Of a stretch of 64,000 nt of DNA, positions 15,962 to 27,447 are shown piece by piece; positions within the stretch are counted from its first letter, which is position 1, and the number at the start of each line of letters is the position of its first letter. Source of the DNA: Amycolatopsis viridis (lineage in GTDB: Bacteria; Actinomycetota; Actinomycetes; Mycobacteriales; Pseudonocardiaceae); NCBI RefSeq assembly GCF_011758765.1, contig NZ_JAANOU010000001.1, positions 2,356,001 to 2,420,000 of the forward strand. Direction: 5' to 3'. Made by a program: the position numbers and the translations under genes. A model generated the notes under the pieces. That model worked only from the letters and a program-made list of their open reading frames with translations. It was not told the origin of the DNA and did not search any database.

Positions 15962-17382
15962 CCGAGCCGCAGCTGACCCGCGAGTTCCTGCGGGAGTTGT
16001 TCCTGTTCACGAGTCTGGCCGACGACCAGCTCGACTGGATCCTCGCCCACGTCAAGCTCGAGCACTACCCGGCCGGGACCGCCATCATCAACGAGGGCGA
16101 TCCGGCGACCTGCTTCTACGTCCTGCTGTCCGGAGCGCTGCGGATGACCCGGCTGGTCGGCGGCAGCGAGGTGGAGACGATCCGCTCCGACCAGCGCGGC
16201 TCCTACTGCGGCGCGACGCAGTTCTTCTACGGGCAGCACGAGCAGCGGTACGCCACGTCGGTGTACGCGATCACCGACCTGACGTTCCTGACGCTGCCCG
16301 CCCGGGAGTTCGCCGACCAGTTCCGCAGCTGGTTCCCGATGGCCACGCACCTGCTCGAGGGGACCTACCTCGGCTGGCGCAACAGCGACGCGCTGATCGG
16401 GCAGCGGCGCCGCCTGCTCGCGCTCGGCGAGATGTCGGCCGGGCTGACCCACGAGCTGAACAACCCGGCGGCCGCCGCGGTGCGGGCGACGGCCGCACTG
16501 CGGGAACGGGTCGCCGGGATGCGTCACAAGCTCGCGATACTGGCGAAACGGGACATCGAGCCCGATCTGCTGGAACAGCTGATCGACGTGCAGGAGCGGC
16601 TGGTCAAACAGGTGGCCGACGCGCCCCCGCTGACGGCCATGCAGCAGGCCGACCGCGAGGACGAGATCGGTGACTGGCTCGCCGACCGCGACATCGAGCA
16701 GGGCTGGGACCTCGCCCCGATCTTCGTCGCGGCCGGGTTGACGGCGGAAAGCCTGGACCACGTGCTGGAGTCGGTGGGCGATGCCCTGCTGGACGGTGCC
16801 CTGCGCTGGCTGGCGTACGCGCTGGAGACCGAGATGCTGATGGGGGAGATCGAGGACTCCACCACGCGCATCTCGGCGCTGGTGGGCGCCGCCAAGCAGT
16901 ATTCGCAGATGGACCGGGCGCCGCACCAGTGGATCGACGTGCACGACGGCCTGGACTCCACGCTGGTGATGCTCGCGGGCAAGATCGGCACCGGGATCGA
17001 GGTCGTGAAGGACTACGACCGGGACCTGCCGACCGTGCCGGCCTACGGGGCCGAGCTGAACCAGGTGTGGACGAACATCATCGACAACGCAGTGAGCGCG
17101 ATGGAGGGCGCCGGCACCCTGACCCTGCGCACGGCCCGTGAGGGTGACCGGGTCCTGATCGAGATCGGCGACACCGGCCCGGGCATCTCCGCGGAGACCA
17201 AACAGCGGATCTTCGAACCGTTCTTCACCACCAAGCCGGTGGGGGAGGGGACGGGCCTGGGGCTGGACATCTCGTGGCGCATCGTGGTGGACCGCCACCG
17301 CGGCGATCTGCAGGTCGAGTCGGAGCCGGGCAACACCCGGTTCCAGGTGTACCTGCCGACGACGGAGCAAGCTTCGGAGTGA
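15958..17382 (+). CDS. Histidine kinase with N-terminal cyclic-nucleotide-binding-like domain
   Basis: A 474-residue soluble kinase. Residues ~10-130 form a cNMP/CRP-type beta roll (LFTSLADDQLDWILAHVKLEHYPAGTAIINEGD, FYVLLSGALRMTR). The phospho-acceptor His165 lies in GLTHELNNP. A long helical spacer follows. The ATPase domain has NQVWTNIIDNAVSAM (N box), IEIGDTGPGI (G1), FEPFFTTKPVGEGTGLGL (F/G2). No membrane helix is present, so it senses a cytosolic signal. It is coupled by ATGA to the receiver-flavoprotein gene and is almost certainly its partner. Whether a nucleotide, heme or redox signal binds the N-terminal roll is unknown. Confidence 0.92.
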   Translation: MTEPQLTREFLRELFLFTSLADDQLDWILAHVKLEHYPAGTAIINEGDPATCFYVLLSGALRMTRLVGGSEVETIRSDQRGSYCGATQFFYGQHEQRYATSVYAITDLTFLTLPAREFADQFRSWFPMATHLLEGTYLGWRNSDALIGQRRRLLALGEMSAGLTHELNNPAAAAVRATAALRERVAGMRHKLAILAKRDIEPDLLEQLIDVQERLVKQVADAPPLTAMQQADREDEIGDWLADRDIEQGWDLAPIFVAAGLTAESLDHVLESVGDALLDGALRWLAYALETEMLMGEIEDSTTRISALVGAAKQYSQMDRAPHQWIDVHDGLDSTLVMLAGKIGTGIEVVKDYDRDLPTVPAYGAELNQVWTNIIDNAVSAMEGAGTLTLRTAREGDRVLIEIGDTGPGISAETKQRIFEPFFTTKPVGEGTGLGLDISWRIVVDRHRGDLQVESEPGNTRFQVYLPTTEQASE

Positions 17383-17514
17383 GGGGCCGTCGGTCCCGGC
17401 CGGTCCGGGCGCCCGCGTCGGGCTGTGCCGCGCTCGCCGGGTGGTAGTGCTTCGCCTACCGCTGCGCGTCCCGCCACGCCCTGGCGCACCCGTCGAGTCC
17501 TGGCGCTTCCGCCC

Positions 17515-17541
17515 CATGCCGCGTGCCTCGCACGCGGCATG
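17515..17541. terminator. Perfect 12-bp hairpin between convergent genes
   Basis: CATGCCGCGTGC (17515-17526) and GCACGCGGCATG (17530-17541) pair completely around a CTC loop. The hairpin lies in the 241-base gap between the kinase gene (+) and the RsbW-like gene (-) and is well placed to end both transcripts. No U-tract is visible. Confidence 0.55.
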
Positions 17542-17623
17542 ACGCCCCGCCGGGTGGCGACGGTCCGGTGGACAGCGTGCGGTGGCGACGGGCTCACCGG
17601 GACACGGCGGCAGGCCCTTGTCC

Positions 17624-18064
17624 CTACTGGCCGGCGGCGGTGGCCAGGTCGAAGGGGGAGGTGCTCCGCTCCGGGACGGGCCAGCGCATCCGCACCGTGG
17701 TGCCGCCCGGGCCGGGGCTGATGTCCGCCCGCTCGGACAGTGCGCGGATCAGCGGGAGCCCCCGGCCGTGCAGCGGCCCCGGGTCCGGCGCGGGCGGCTC
17801 CCAGCGGCCCCGGTCGCTCACGGTCACGTCCACGGTGGCGCCGCGCAGTTCCGCCGACAGCTCCATCGGGCCGTCCGCCCCGGCGGGATAGGCGTGCGTG
17901 ACGACGTTGATCATGGCTTCGTACGCCGCCAGCGCGATCGCGTCGGTGGTGTCCTCCGGCAGATCCACCGCATTCGCCCACCGGGTGAGGAGGTGTCTGA
18001 GAATCGTCGCGTTGCGCGACCGGGCCGGTACCTTCCGGTGCAGGCGTTGATCTCCGGCGTGCAT
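17624..18064 (-). CDS. RsbW-like serine kinase/anti-sigma ATPase
   Basis: A 146-residue single-domain HATPase_c_2 protein: TDAIALAAYEAMINVVTHAYP (N box), VTVSDRGRW (G1) and GRGLPLIRALSE (G2). These GHKL proteins bind a sigma factor or phosphorylate an anti-sigma antagonist. No sigma factor or STAS antagonist is adjacent, but the SpoIIE-type phosphatase gene lies just upstream on the same strand, suggesting a partner-switching unit. ATG 18064 is the start. A SigB/SigF-like promoter candidate lies ~35 bases upstream. Confidence 0.85.
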   Translation of the reverse strand: MHAGDQRLHRKVPARSRNATILRHLLTRWANAVDLPEDTTDAIALAAYEAMINVVTHAYPAGADGPMELSAELRGATVDVTVSDRGRWEPPAPDPGPLHGRGLPLIRALSERADISPGPGGTTVRMRWPVPERSTSPFDLATAAGQ

Positions 18065-18100
18065 CGAAATCCCCTCGGTGTGTCTCTCGTCGCCCGGGGA

Positions 18101-18124
18101 TTACCCACCGTGCACGGACTACAC
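18101..18124 (-). promoter_or_regulatory. Candidate stress-sigma (SigB/SigF-type) promoter
   Basis: On the minus strand GTGTAG (18119-18124) and GGGTAA (18101-18106) are 12 bases apart, close to the GTTTAA-N12-15-GGGTAT pattern of general-stress sigma factors. The predicted start near 18094 gives a ~30-base leader before the RsbW-like gene. Autoregulation of stress genes by their own sigma factor is common; here it is only a motif match. Confidence 0.35.
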
Positions 18125-18132
18125 ACCCGGGT

Positions 18133-20301
<2,169 letters not shown>

Positions 20302-20443
20302 CAGTCGCGCTCCCCTTCGTCGGCGGCTGTCAGCCTAACCCCGTGCGCGCGACGGTGACACGGTTGCGACCGGATGTGGGATCGATCTGGTGGTGCGGAG
20401 CAGCCGGGAGGTCCGCGACCTGCCGGAATTGCCCGGTGTCCCG

Positions 20444-20701
20444 TTACGCCACAGGGATTTTCGTCCGGGTGGCGGGGACGGCCGGGCACCATCCGGAGCC
20501 GGTGGTGCTGCGGCGCCGGGCACCTGGCGGGGCGAGGTGCCCGTGCAATTGCCAGCGCTCGCCGTCGAAGGCCCAGTGCAGGTGGTCCTCCTCCCAGGGG
20601 CGGTTCAGCAGGTCGTGCCGCTGGGCGAGCTCGGCCTGTGTCGTGAGGAATTCGCGCAGTCCGGTTCGGACCCGGTTCAGCCATCGCATACCGGACAGCA
20701 T
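20444..20701 (-). CDS. Small conserved hypothetical protein with WEEDHLHW motif
   Basis: A product of 81-85 residues starting at ATG 20701 or ATG 20689. It reads MRWLNRVRTGLREFLTTQAE, then LNRPWEEDHLHWAF and WQLHGHLAPP, ending in a basic Ser/Gly/Trp-Cys stretch. The regular pattern of aromatic and acidic residues, together with codon bias, argues it is real even though plus-strand frames overlap it. I recall similar short proteins in actinobacteria but know no function. No good ribosome site is visible for either start. Confidence 0.5.
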   Translation of the reverse strand: MLSGMRWLNRVRTGLREFLTTQAELAQRHDLLNRPWEEDHLHWAFDGERWQLHGHLAPPGARRRSTTGSGWCPAVPATRTKIPVA

Positions 20702-20833
20702 GGGGTGATCGACTGGCCGCGACGAGTGGCAGAACGGGCAGTGTGCGACAAAATCCTGCCACTGGAGTCCGGAGGGTGACTTCCGCCGCCCGGCGAGGCA
20801 TGATCGCGCAGTATCCGTAGTGGGAGGCCAGTT

Positions 20834-23074
20834 TTGAGCATCGTCGGCACCAGGGTGGTCCGCATCGAGGACCAGCAGCTGATCACGCAGGGCGGAACCT
20901 ACGTCGAGGACCTCCGCGCGGAGGCGCTCACCGGGGCGGTGCACGCGATGTTCGTGCGCAGCCCGATCGCGCACGCGCGCATCGTTTCGATCGACACCTC
21001 CGCCGCGCTGGCGGCGCCCGGCGTCGTCGCGGTGTACACGGCCGCCGACCTCGACCTCGCGCCGCACCGGGCCGGACCGGTTGTCGAACCGTGGCTCGCC
21101 GGCGAAGTGGTCCGCTACGTCGGTGAGCCCGTCGCGCTCGTGCTGACCGAGGAGCGCTACCAGCTCGCCGACGCCGCCGAACTCGTCGACATCGACTACG
21201 ACCCGCTCGACGTCGTGGCGAGCATCGACAGCGCGCTCGCCGGCGAGACCCTGCTGTTCCCCGATCAGGGCACGAACCTGTTGCAGACCACCGGCGGCGA
21301 GTTCGACGGCACGGCGTTCGACGACTGCGAGGTCGTCCTCACGCGCACGATCGTCAACCAGCGCGTCGCTCCGGCGCCGCTGGAGGTGCGCGGCGCGGCC
21401 TGCACGTGGGGTGCGGACGGCCGCCTGACGCTGTGGCTGTCCACCCAGAACGCGCAGATCGCCCGCTCCACCGTGGCGAAGGGGCTTGGCGTCCGGTCGG
21501 CGGACGTGCGGGTGATCACCCCGGACGTCGGGGGCGGGTTCGGCGCGAAGATCGGCGCCGACCCGGAACCGGTGGTGCTGGGCTGGGCGGCGAAACGGGC
21601 CGGGCGGCCGGTGCGGTGGACGGAGACACGGAGCGAGAACCTGGTCGCGATGACCCACGGCCGGGCGCAGCAGAACACGATCACCATCGGCGGCCGCCGC
21701 GACGGCACCGTGCTCGCCTTCCGCCTGGAGGTGGTGCAGGACGCCGGCGCCTACCCGCGCGCGCTGTTCCTGCCGACGCTGACCGAGCTGATGGCCACCG
21801 GCGTCTACCACTTCCCGAAGGTGGAGACGAGCAGCCGCGCGGTCGTCACCAACACCACGCCGATCGCGGCCTACCGGGGCGCGGGCCGTCCCGAGGCGAC
21901 CGCGGCGATCGAGCGCGCGATGGACCTGTTCGCGGCCGAGATCGGCATGGACCCGGCGCAGGTTCGGCGAGTCAACTTCATCCGGCCCGAGGAGTTCCCG
22001 TACACCTCGCCGACCGGTGCCAGCTACGACACCGGCGAGTACGCCCAGGCCCTGGACCGGGTCCTGGCGGCAGGCGGATACGCCGAACTGCGTGCGGAGC
22101 AGGCCCGCCGCCGTGAAACGGGCGACCCGGTGGCGCTCGGGCTCGGGATCGCCGCCTACGTCGAGATCACCGGTGGCGACTCCGGCGGGGAGAGCGGGCG
22201 GGTGCTGATCAACGCGGACGGTTCGGTCACCGCGTGGACCGGCTCCTCACCGCACGGGCAGGGTCTGGACAGCACGCTCGCCATGCTGCTGTCCGACCAG
22301 CTCGGCGTGCCGATGGACAAGATCACCATCCGGCACGGCGACACCGACGAGGTGCCCAGGGCCGTCGGCACGTTCGGGTCGCGGTCGCTGCAGCTCGGCG
22401 GGTCCGCGCTGCGCCAGGCCGCCGACCAGGTCATCGAGCAGGCCCGCGCGCTGGCCGCGGACCGGCTGGAGGCGTCCCCGGACGACATCGAGCTGGCCGA
22501 CGGTTCCTTCCGGGTGCGGGGCGCGCCGGCCAGCGGCTCGGTGACCTGGGCGCAGGTGGCCGGGCAGGCCGAGCTGACCGCGGATGTGTGGTTCGGCGAG
22601 GGCACGCCGACGTTCCCGTTCGGTGCCCACCTCGCCGTGGTCGAGGTCGACACGCTCACCGGGAAGGTCGTGCTGAAGCGGATCATCGCCTGCGACGACG
22701 CCGGCCCGGTGGTCAACCCGCTCACCTTCCAGGGGCAGCGGCACGGCGGCCTCGGCCAGGGTGTCGCGCAGGCGCTGCTGGAGGTCATGAACTACGACGC
22801 CGACGGCAACCCGACCACGGCCACGCTGGCCGACTACTCGTTCATCACCGCCCCCGAGCTGCCCGACTTCGAGCTGGTCGAATCCGAGACCCCGACGACC
22901 CGGAACCTGCTGGGGGTCAAGGGGATCGGTGAGGCCGCGACGATCGGGTCCACGCCGGCGGTGCACAACGCGGTGGTCGACGCACTGTCCCACCTGGGGG
23001 TGCGTCATCTCGACATGCCCGCCACCCCGCTGCGGGTCTGGCAGGCGATCACCGATGCGAGGAAGGCGAACTGA
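20834..23074 (+). CDS. Molybdenum hydroxylase large subunit (CO-dehydrogenase-like form II)
   Basis: A 746-residue xanthine-oxidase-family Mo-MCD subunit. Start TTG 20834 follows GGGAGG by six bases. [15 protein letters not shown] (~228-241), [10 protein letters not shown] (346-355) and [13 protein letters not shown] with catalytic Glu700 are the family landmarks. True CO dehydrogenase has an AYxCSFR loop with the copper-binding cysteine; here it is AYRGAGR, so this is the form II type whose substrate is probably an N-heterocycle, aldehyde or similar, not CO. It is followed by the iron-sulfur and FAD subunits in large-small-medium order, one base and then a GTGA overlap apart. No MCD-maturation genes are adjacent. 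Confidence 0.9.
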   Translation: MSIVGTRVVRIEDQQLITQGGTYVEDLRAEALTGAVHAMFVRSPIAHARIVSIDTSAALAAPGVVAVYTAADLDLAPHRAGPVVEPWLAGEVVRYVGEPVALVLTEERYQLADAAELVDIDYDPLDVVASIDSALAGETLLFPDQGTNLLQTTGGEFDGTAFDDCEVVLTRTIVNQRVAPAPLEVRGAACTWGADGRLTLWLSTQNAQIARSTVAKGLGVRSADVRVITPDVGGGFGAKIGADPEPVVLGWAAKRAGRPVRWTETRSENLVAMTHGRAQQNTITIGGRRDGTVLAFRLEVVQDAGAYPRALFLPTLTELMATGVYHFPKVETSSRAVVTNTTPIAAYRGAGRPEATAAIERAMDLFAAEIGMDPAQVRRVNFIRPEEFPYTSPTGASYDTGEYAQALDRVLAAGGYAELRAEQARRRETGDPVALGLGIAAYVEITGGDSGGESGRVLINADGSVTAWTGSSPHGQGLDSTLAMLLSDQLGVPMDKITIRHGDTDEVPRAVGTFGSRSLQLGGSALRQAADQVIEQARALAADRLEASPDDIELADGSFRVRGAPASGSVTWAQVAGQAELTADVWFGEGTPTFPFGAHLAVVEVDTLTGKVVLKRIIACDDAGPVVNPLTFQGQRHGGLGQGVAQALLEVMNYDADGNPTTATLADYSFITAPELPDFELVESETPTTRNLLGVKGIGEAATIGSTPAVHNAVVDALSHLGVRHLDMPATPLRVWQAITDARKAN

Positions 23075-23075
23075 G

Positions 23076-23546
23076 GTGAAGGTCTCGATCGAGATCAACG
23101 GCAGGACGGTCACCGGGGAGGTCGAGGACCGCACGCTGCTGGTGCACTTCGTGCGGGAACGGGCCGGGTTGACCGCGACGAACGTCGGGTGCGACACCAC
23201 GTCCTGCGGCGCGTGCACCGTGCTGCTCGACGGCGAGTCGGTCAAGTCGTGCACCGTGCTGGCCGCCCAGGCCGACGGGCACGCGGTCACCACGTTGGAG
23301 GGACTGCGCGGCGAGGACGGCGGGCTGCACCCGCTGCAGCGCGCCTTCCGGGAGGAACACGGCCTGCAGTGCGGGTTCTGCACCCCGGGCATGATCATGG
23401 CTGCGGTGTCGCTGCTGGAGCACAACCCGAAGCCGACGCGGCATGAGGTCCGCGACGGCCTGGAGGGGAACCTGTGCCGCTGCACGGGTTACCACAACAT
23501 CGTCAACGCGGTGATGAACGCCTCCGGCCAGGAGGTGCAGCGGTGA
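23076..23546 (+). CDS. Molybdenum hydroxylase [2Fe-2S] small subunit
   Basis: A 156-residue electron-transfer subunit. The plant-ferredoxin cluster is Cys39, 44, 47 and 59 ([23 protein letters not shown]); the second, four-helix cluster is Cys99, 102, 134 and 136 ([17 protein letters not shown]). It passes electrons from the Mo site to FAD. GTG 23076 starts one base after the large-subunit stop, with GAGGAAGG upstream. The length is normal for CoxS-type proteins. Confidence 0.93.
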   Translation: MKVSIEINGRTVTGEVEDRTLLVHFVRERAGLTATNVGCDTTSCGACTVLLDGESVKSCTVLAAQADGHAVTTLEGLRGEDGGLHPLQRAFREEHGLQCGFCTPGMIMAAVSLLEHNPKPTRHEVRDGLEGNLCRCTGYHNIVNAVMNASGQEVQR

Positions 23547-24355
23547 TCCCGGCCGCGTTCACCTACCGCCGGGTGTCCTCTGTGGACGAAGCGCTGGCGG
23601 CGGTCGCCGAGCACGGTGACGACGCCAAGCTGCTGGCCGGCGGGCAGTCGCTGCTGCCGCTGATGAAGCTGCGGTTCGCCGTGCCGGAGGTGGTCGTCGA
23701 CATCGCCCCGCTGGACGAGCTGCGGTACGTGCGTGCCGAGGGCGGCGAGATCGTCATCGGGGCCCTGACCCGCCACCACGACCTGCACCACGACCCGGTC
23801 CTCGCCGAGCACGCGCCGGTGCTCGCCCGGGTCGCCGCGTCGGTGGGGGACCAGCAGATCCGGCACCGCGGGACGATCGGCGGGTCGCTCGTCCACGCCG
23901 ACCCGGCGGCCGACCTGCCGGCCGCGATCCTCGCGCTGGACGGGGTGCTCGTGGCGCGCGGCCCGGCGGGTGAGCGCCGCATCCGGGCGGCGGAGTTCTT
24001 CCAGGGCCCGTTCGAAACCCCGCTCGCGGCCGAGGAGCTGCTGACCGAGGTGCGGGTGCCGGTGCAGGACGGCACCGGGTGGGGGTTCGAGAAGTTCACC
24101 CGGCGGGCGCTGGACTGGGCCATCGTCGGAGTGGTGGTCGCGGGCGGCGCCGTCTCGCTGATCAACATGGGCGGCACGCCGTTGCGCGCGTCGGCCACCG
24201 AGGCGGCGCTGGCCGCCGGTGCGTCGGCGGCGGAGGCGGCGGCACTGGCCGCGGAGGGCACCTCCCCGGCCGACGAGGCTCACGCGACCGCGGAGTACCG
24301 GCAGCACCTGGCCCGCGTGCTGACCGAGCGGGCGCTGGTGGCCGCCGGGCGGTGA
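23543..24355 (+). CDS. Molybdenum hydroxylase FAD-binding medium subunit
   Basis: A 270-residue CoxM-type subunit: [17 protein letters not shown] and [20 protein letters not shown] are the two FAD pyrophosphate-binding loops; [18 protein letters not shown] begins the C-terminal CO_deh_flav_C domain. The start GTG 23543 overlaps the small-subunit stop (GTGA). With the two subunits upstream it makes a complete alpha-beta-gamma hydroxylase; the electron acceptor is not evident from this locus. Confidence 0.92.
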   Translation: MIPAAFTYRRVSSVDEALAAVAEHGDDAKLLAGGQSLLPLMKLRFAVPEVVVDIAPLDELRYVRAEGGEIVIGALTRHHDLHHDPVLAEHAPVLARVAASVGDQQIRHRGTIGGSLVHADPAADLPAAILALDGVLVARGPAGERRIRAAEFFQGPFETPLAAEELLTEVRVPVQDGTGWGFEKFTRRALDWAIVGVVVAGGAVSLINMGGTPLRASATEAALAAGASAAEAAALAAEGTSPADEAHATAEYRQHLARVLTERALVAAGR

Positions 24356-24393
24356 GGGCCGGCGCGGGGCCGCGGCGGTCCCCGCGGGCCGGC

Positions 24394-24882
24394 TCAGCCC
24401 GCCAGCAGGACGACGCCGTCGTCGTCGGCGTAGAGCAGGTCACCGGGGTGGAAGGTGATGCCGCCGAAGCCGACCGGCACGTCCAGCTGGCCGGTGCCCG
24501 CCTTGGCGCTCTTCCGCGGGGTCGTGCCCAGCGCCTTGATGCCGATCGGCAAACCGGCGAGCACCGCGCTGTCCCGCACGGCGCCGTTGATCACCAGGCC
24601 GGCCCACCCGTGGTCGGCCGCGGACCGGGCGATGAGGTCGCCGCTCAGCGCGGTGTGCAGCGAGCCGCGCCCGTCGATCACCAGCACCGCGCCCTCGCCC
24701 GGCGTGGCGAGCACCTGCTTGGCCAGACGGTTGTCCTGGTAGCACGCCACGGTCCGGACCCGGCCGGAGAACACCCGCTCGCCGCCGAACTGGCGGAACT
24801 GCGTGTCGCACACCCACAGCTGGTCGCCGTGCTCATCGACCAGGTCGGCGGTGGAGAAGGACCTGGAGGAGAACGCCGTCAC
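24394..24882 (-). CDS. RraA-family protein
   Basis: A 162-residue protein from GTG 24882. [85 protein letters not shown] is the RraA signature (the GG-GR-D cluster). Family members either inhibit RNase E or act as Mg-dependent aldolases/decarboxylases (HMG aldolase type). Its length and the conserved [10 protein letters not shown] end favour the RraA branch. It is convergent with the hydroxylase operon and may not be related to it. Older labels such as MenG would be wrong. Confidence 0.85.
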   Translation of the reverse strand: MTAFSSRSFSTADLVDEHGDQLWVCDTQFRQFGGERVFSGRVRTVACYQDNRLAKQVLATPGEGAVLVIDGRGSLHTALSGDLIARSAADHGWAGLVINGAVRDSAVLAGLPIGIKALGTTPRKSAKAGTGQLDVPVGFGGITFHPGDLLYADDDGVVLLAG

Positions 24883-25011
24883 TCGTCTCGCCTTTCGTCG
24901 TGGTCGCCCGCGGTCCGGGCCGGTCTCCGCAGGGGAACGTACCCTGCCCGCGGGTGCCGGGACCGTCGCCGGTGACCAGGCCGACACGGGCCGGGTGGCA
25001 GGATCGGCGGG

Positions 25012-25710
25012 GTGACGATCTCTCCTCCCGTGGCGCGGGTCCTCGCCGGTGCCGGGCTCGCCGGCTGGCTGGTGTGGTCGATGGTCGTGGAGTCGGCGAT
25101 GCCGTCCTGGTTCGATCCGGGCGACTCCTGCCCGGGGGCCCGGTCGGTCGAGCGGAGCTACTTCCCGCCGAGCGCGACGTGCGTCACCGCGGACGGGCCG
25201 GTCGAGTACCTGGCGGGGTCCACCACGCTGCTGCTGACCGTCGCCGCGGTGGTCCTGGCGGTGCTCACCGTGACCGGGCTGGCGGTCCTCGGGTTCGGGC
25301 TGCTGCGGCCCGCGCCGGTGTCGGCGCCCGGCGCGCGGCAGCCCGTGCGGCACGTGCTGGGCGCGGCCGCACTGGGGGCGGCCGGGTGCGCGATCGCGCG
25401 CGTCGTGCTGCTCGTCGCGGTGTTCGCCGGCGGCCCGCCCGGGGTGATCACCGCCGCGGTGGTCCTCGTCCTGACCGCGATCGGCGCCGCGGCCGCGCTG
25501 GACCGGGCGTGCGGGCCGGGTGGCGATCCGCGCCGCCGGGCGACCGTCCTCGTGCTGACCGGGACCGCCGTGGTGGCCGGCGTGGTGGTCACCGCCTGGG
25601 GGGACTACGGTGCGGACCGGACCGGTCTGGGTCCGGCTTGGACGCTCCCGCTGGGCGGGGTGGTGTTCGCGGCGGTGGCGGGCCTGCAATGGCGGCCCGC
25701 GCGCGGTTAG
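25012..25710 (+). CDS. Four-to-five-helix membrane protein, unknown
   Basis: A 232-residue protein from GTG 25012. Hydrophobic helices lie near 10-28, 70-98, 115-140, 142-160 and 178-195, plus one at the C-terminus. The first loop (30-68) is probably outside and contains two cysteines ([15 protein letters not shown]) that could form a disulfide. No family recognised. Its 3' end overlaps the convergent DUF6510 gene by four bases. Confidence 0.6.
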   Translation: MTISPPVARVLAGAGLAGWLVWSMVVESAMPSWFDPGDSCPGARSVERSYFPPSATCVTADGPVEYLAGSTTLLLTVAAVVLAVLTVTGLAVLGFGLLRPAPVSAPGARQPVRHVLGAAALGAAGCAIARVVLLVAVFAGGPPGVITAAVVLVLTAIGAAAALDRACGPGGDPRRRATVLVLTGTAVVAGVVVTAWGDYGADRTGLGPAWTLPLGGVVFAAVAGLQWRPARG

Positions 25711-25976
25711 CCCTCCGGCAGCGGGATGCGCAGGCTGGACGTGCCGGTGAGATCCAGCCATGCCGCGTCGCGGCCGCGCACCAGCTTCAGCACCACCGCG
25801 TCGCAGCCGGGGCACCGGGCGACCAGGCCGGGCGCGTGCCGGTAGACGCGCAGGGCTGCGACCGCGTCGGCGCGGCCGCAGCTCACGCACCGGGTCGTGG
25901 CGCTGGTGATGTCCACGGCGAAGATCTCGCCGGCGGGTCCGGCGAGGGCGTTGCCGTCTTCGAAGAGCTCGCTCAT
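25707..25976 (-). CDS. DUF6510-type zinc-ribbon protein
   Basis: An 89-residue protein with two CxxC pairs (CVSCGRAD and CPGCD) that make a zinc ribbon, flanked by [14 protein letters not shown] and [14 protein letters not shown]. It is the last gene of a three-gene run: its ATG at 25976 is separated from the reductase stop by one base. This protein recurs next to YedY-like oxidoreductase/ferredoxin-reductase pairs in actinobacteria, suggesting a role in that system, perhaps as a regulator or assembly factor. Function unproven. Confidence 0.75.
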   Translation of the reverse strand: MSELFEDGNALAGPAGEIFAVDITSATTRCVSCGRADAVAALRVYRHAPGLVARCPGCDAVVLKLVRGRDAAWLDLTGTSSLRIPLPEG

Positions 25977-25977
25977 G

Positions 25978-26709
25978 TCAGCTCCCGCTGGGCCCGAAAC
26001 GTTCGGTCTTGACGCGCCGCGGATCGTGTCCCAGCGCGACGAGGACGTCCGCCATCGTCTCGACGAACCCGGTCGGTCCGCACACGAAGCACTGCGGCGC
26101 GAACTCCGCGGGCCAGCCCGCCGTGTTGACGTCGGCGATGCCGATCCGGTGCGGCTCGCCCGGCCAGTCCGCCGGGGCCTTGCGGGTGTAGACGACGGTG
26201 ACGTCCAGGCCCGGCTCGGGGCGGCGCAGCTCGCCGGCGTAGTACACGTCGGCCGGGGTGCGTACCGAGTACAGCAGCTTGACGGGTGCGCGGCTGCCTG
26301 CCGCGCGGCGGGCGCGGATCATCGCCATCAGCGGCACGATGCCCGCCCCGCCCGCGACCAGCAGCACCGGATCGGGTGCGGTGGGCCGCCACACGAACCA
26401 CCCGCCCACGGGGCCGCGCAGCTCGACCGGGTCGCCGACGGCGAACACCTCGGTCAGGTACGGCGACACCTCGCCGCCGGGGACGCGCTGCACGGTGATC
26501 GCGATGCGGTCGCCGTCGGCGGGCGCGGCCAGTGAGTAGGTGCGGGTGGTGCGGTAGCCGTCCTCGGCGGTGAGGCGCAGGTCGACGTGCTGCCCAGCGA
26601 GGTGACCCGGCCAGCCGGGCACGTCGAGCACGAGGGTGCGCGCGGTGGGCGTCTCGTCGCGGACCTCGGCGAGGCGCCCGACGCGCCACGCCAGCCGGCC
26701 CCGGACCAC
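25978..26709 (-). CDS. FAD/NAD(P)-dependent ferredoxin-reductase-like oxidoreductase
   Basis: A 243-residue FNR-family protein from GTG 26709. FAD motif RTYSLAA, then VFAVGDPVELRGPVGGWF, the NAD(P) loop LLVAGGAGIVPLMAMIRAR and C-terminal FVCGPTGFVETMADVL are in order. No ferredoxin domain is attached. It follows the molybdenum oxidoreductase gene by one base and is likely its electron-transfer partner, moving electrons between NAD(P)H and the molybdenum enzyme or a quinone pool. Confidence 0.88.
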   Translation of the reverse strand: MVRGRLAWRVGRLAEVRDETPTARTLVLDVPGWPGHLAGQHVDLRLTAEDGYRTTRTYSLAAPADGDRIAITVQRVPGGEVSPYLTEVFAVGDPVELRGPVGGWFVWRPTAPDPVLLVAGGAGIVPLMAMIRARRAAGSRAPVKLLYSVRTPADVYYAGELRRPEPGLDVTVVYTRKAPADWPGEPHRIGIADVNTAGWPAEFAPQCFVCGPTGFVETMADVLVALGHDPRRVKTERFGPSGS

Positions 26710-26710
26710 G

Positions 26711-27310
26711 TCAGTCCCCCTGGTAGCGCTGTTCGCGCCACGGGTCGCCGTAGGCGTGGTACCCGGCGGCCTCCCAGAAGCCGAGGTCCTCGTCGAGGGT
26801 GAGCCGCAGGCCCTCGATCCACTTCGCGGACTTCCAGAAGTACAGGTGCGGCACCAGCAGCCGCGCCGGGCCACCGTGTTCCGGGGCCAGCTCCTCGCCC
26901 TCGAACTCGTAGGCGATCCAGGCCTGGCCGTCGAGCAGGTCCTCCAGCGGCAGGTTCGTGGTGTACCCGCCGTGACACTCGGCCAGCACGTAGTCGGCGG
27001 CGGTGTCCACGTCGGCCAGCAGGGTGTCCAGCGACACGCCCCGCCAGCTGGTGCCGAGCTTCGACCACCGGGTCACGCAGTGGATGTCCACGGTCGGTGT
27101 CTCCGACGGCAGCGCGAGCAGGTCGGCCCACGACCACTCGTGCGTCCGCCCGGTTTCCGTGGTGACCGTGAAGCGCCAGTTCTCCGTCCGCACCCGCGGA
27201 GTCGGCCCGGCGGACAGCACGGGGAAGTCCTCGACCAGGTACTGCCCGGGCGGCAGCCTCTCGTCCGCGGTTCGCGCCCGGCCCCGGAATCCGGGAGTCA
27301 CGATGCCCAT
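26711..27310 (-). CDS. Sulfite-oxidase-fold (YedY/MsrP-like) molybdenum oxidoreductase
   Basis: A 199-residue molybdopterin enzyme. VDIHCVTRWSK contains the conserved molybdenum-ligand Cys78; WRGVSLDTLL, AECHGGYTTNLPLEDL and GGPARLLVPHLYFWKSAKWIEGL follow in the order of the Oxidored_molyb fold. There is no Tat or Sec signal and no dimerisation domain, so it is a cytosolic, minimal version, unlike exported MsrP. First gene of the set with a flavin reductase and a zinc-ribbon protein. The substrate may be an oxidised sulfur or nitrogen compound; this is inference. Confidence 0.88.
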   Translation of the reverse strand: MGIVTPGFRGRARTADERLPPGQYLVEDFPVLSAGPTPRVRTENWRFTVTTETGRTHEWSWADLLALPSETPTVDIHCVTRWSKLGTSWRGVSLDTLLADVDTAADYVLAECHGGYTTNLPLEDLLDGQAWIAYEFEGEELAPEHGGPARLLVPHLYFWKSAKWIEGLRLTLDEDLGFWEAAGYHAYGDPWREQRYQGD

Positions 27311-27447
27311 CCACGTCCCCTTCCCGAGGTGTCGACCGCGAGTCTAGGCGGCGGTGCCCGACGCGGCGCCGGGCGAACCGGGCCGCCGGGGACGGGCGGG
27401 TCGCGGCCTCCCCGGCGTAGCTGGGGGAGCGGCTGGGCCCGGGCTGA

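Noticed and set aside
20834..24355. Aerobic CO dehydrogenase (coxLSM)
   Set aside because: The large subunit lacks the AYxCSFR copper loop (it is AYRGAGR), so CO oxidation should not be claimed.
24394..24882. Demethylmenaquinone methyltransferase (menG)
   Set aside because: The sequence is the RraA fold; the old MenG name for this family is a misannotation.
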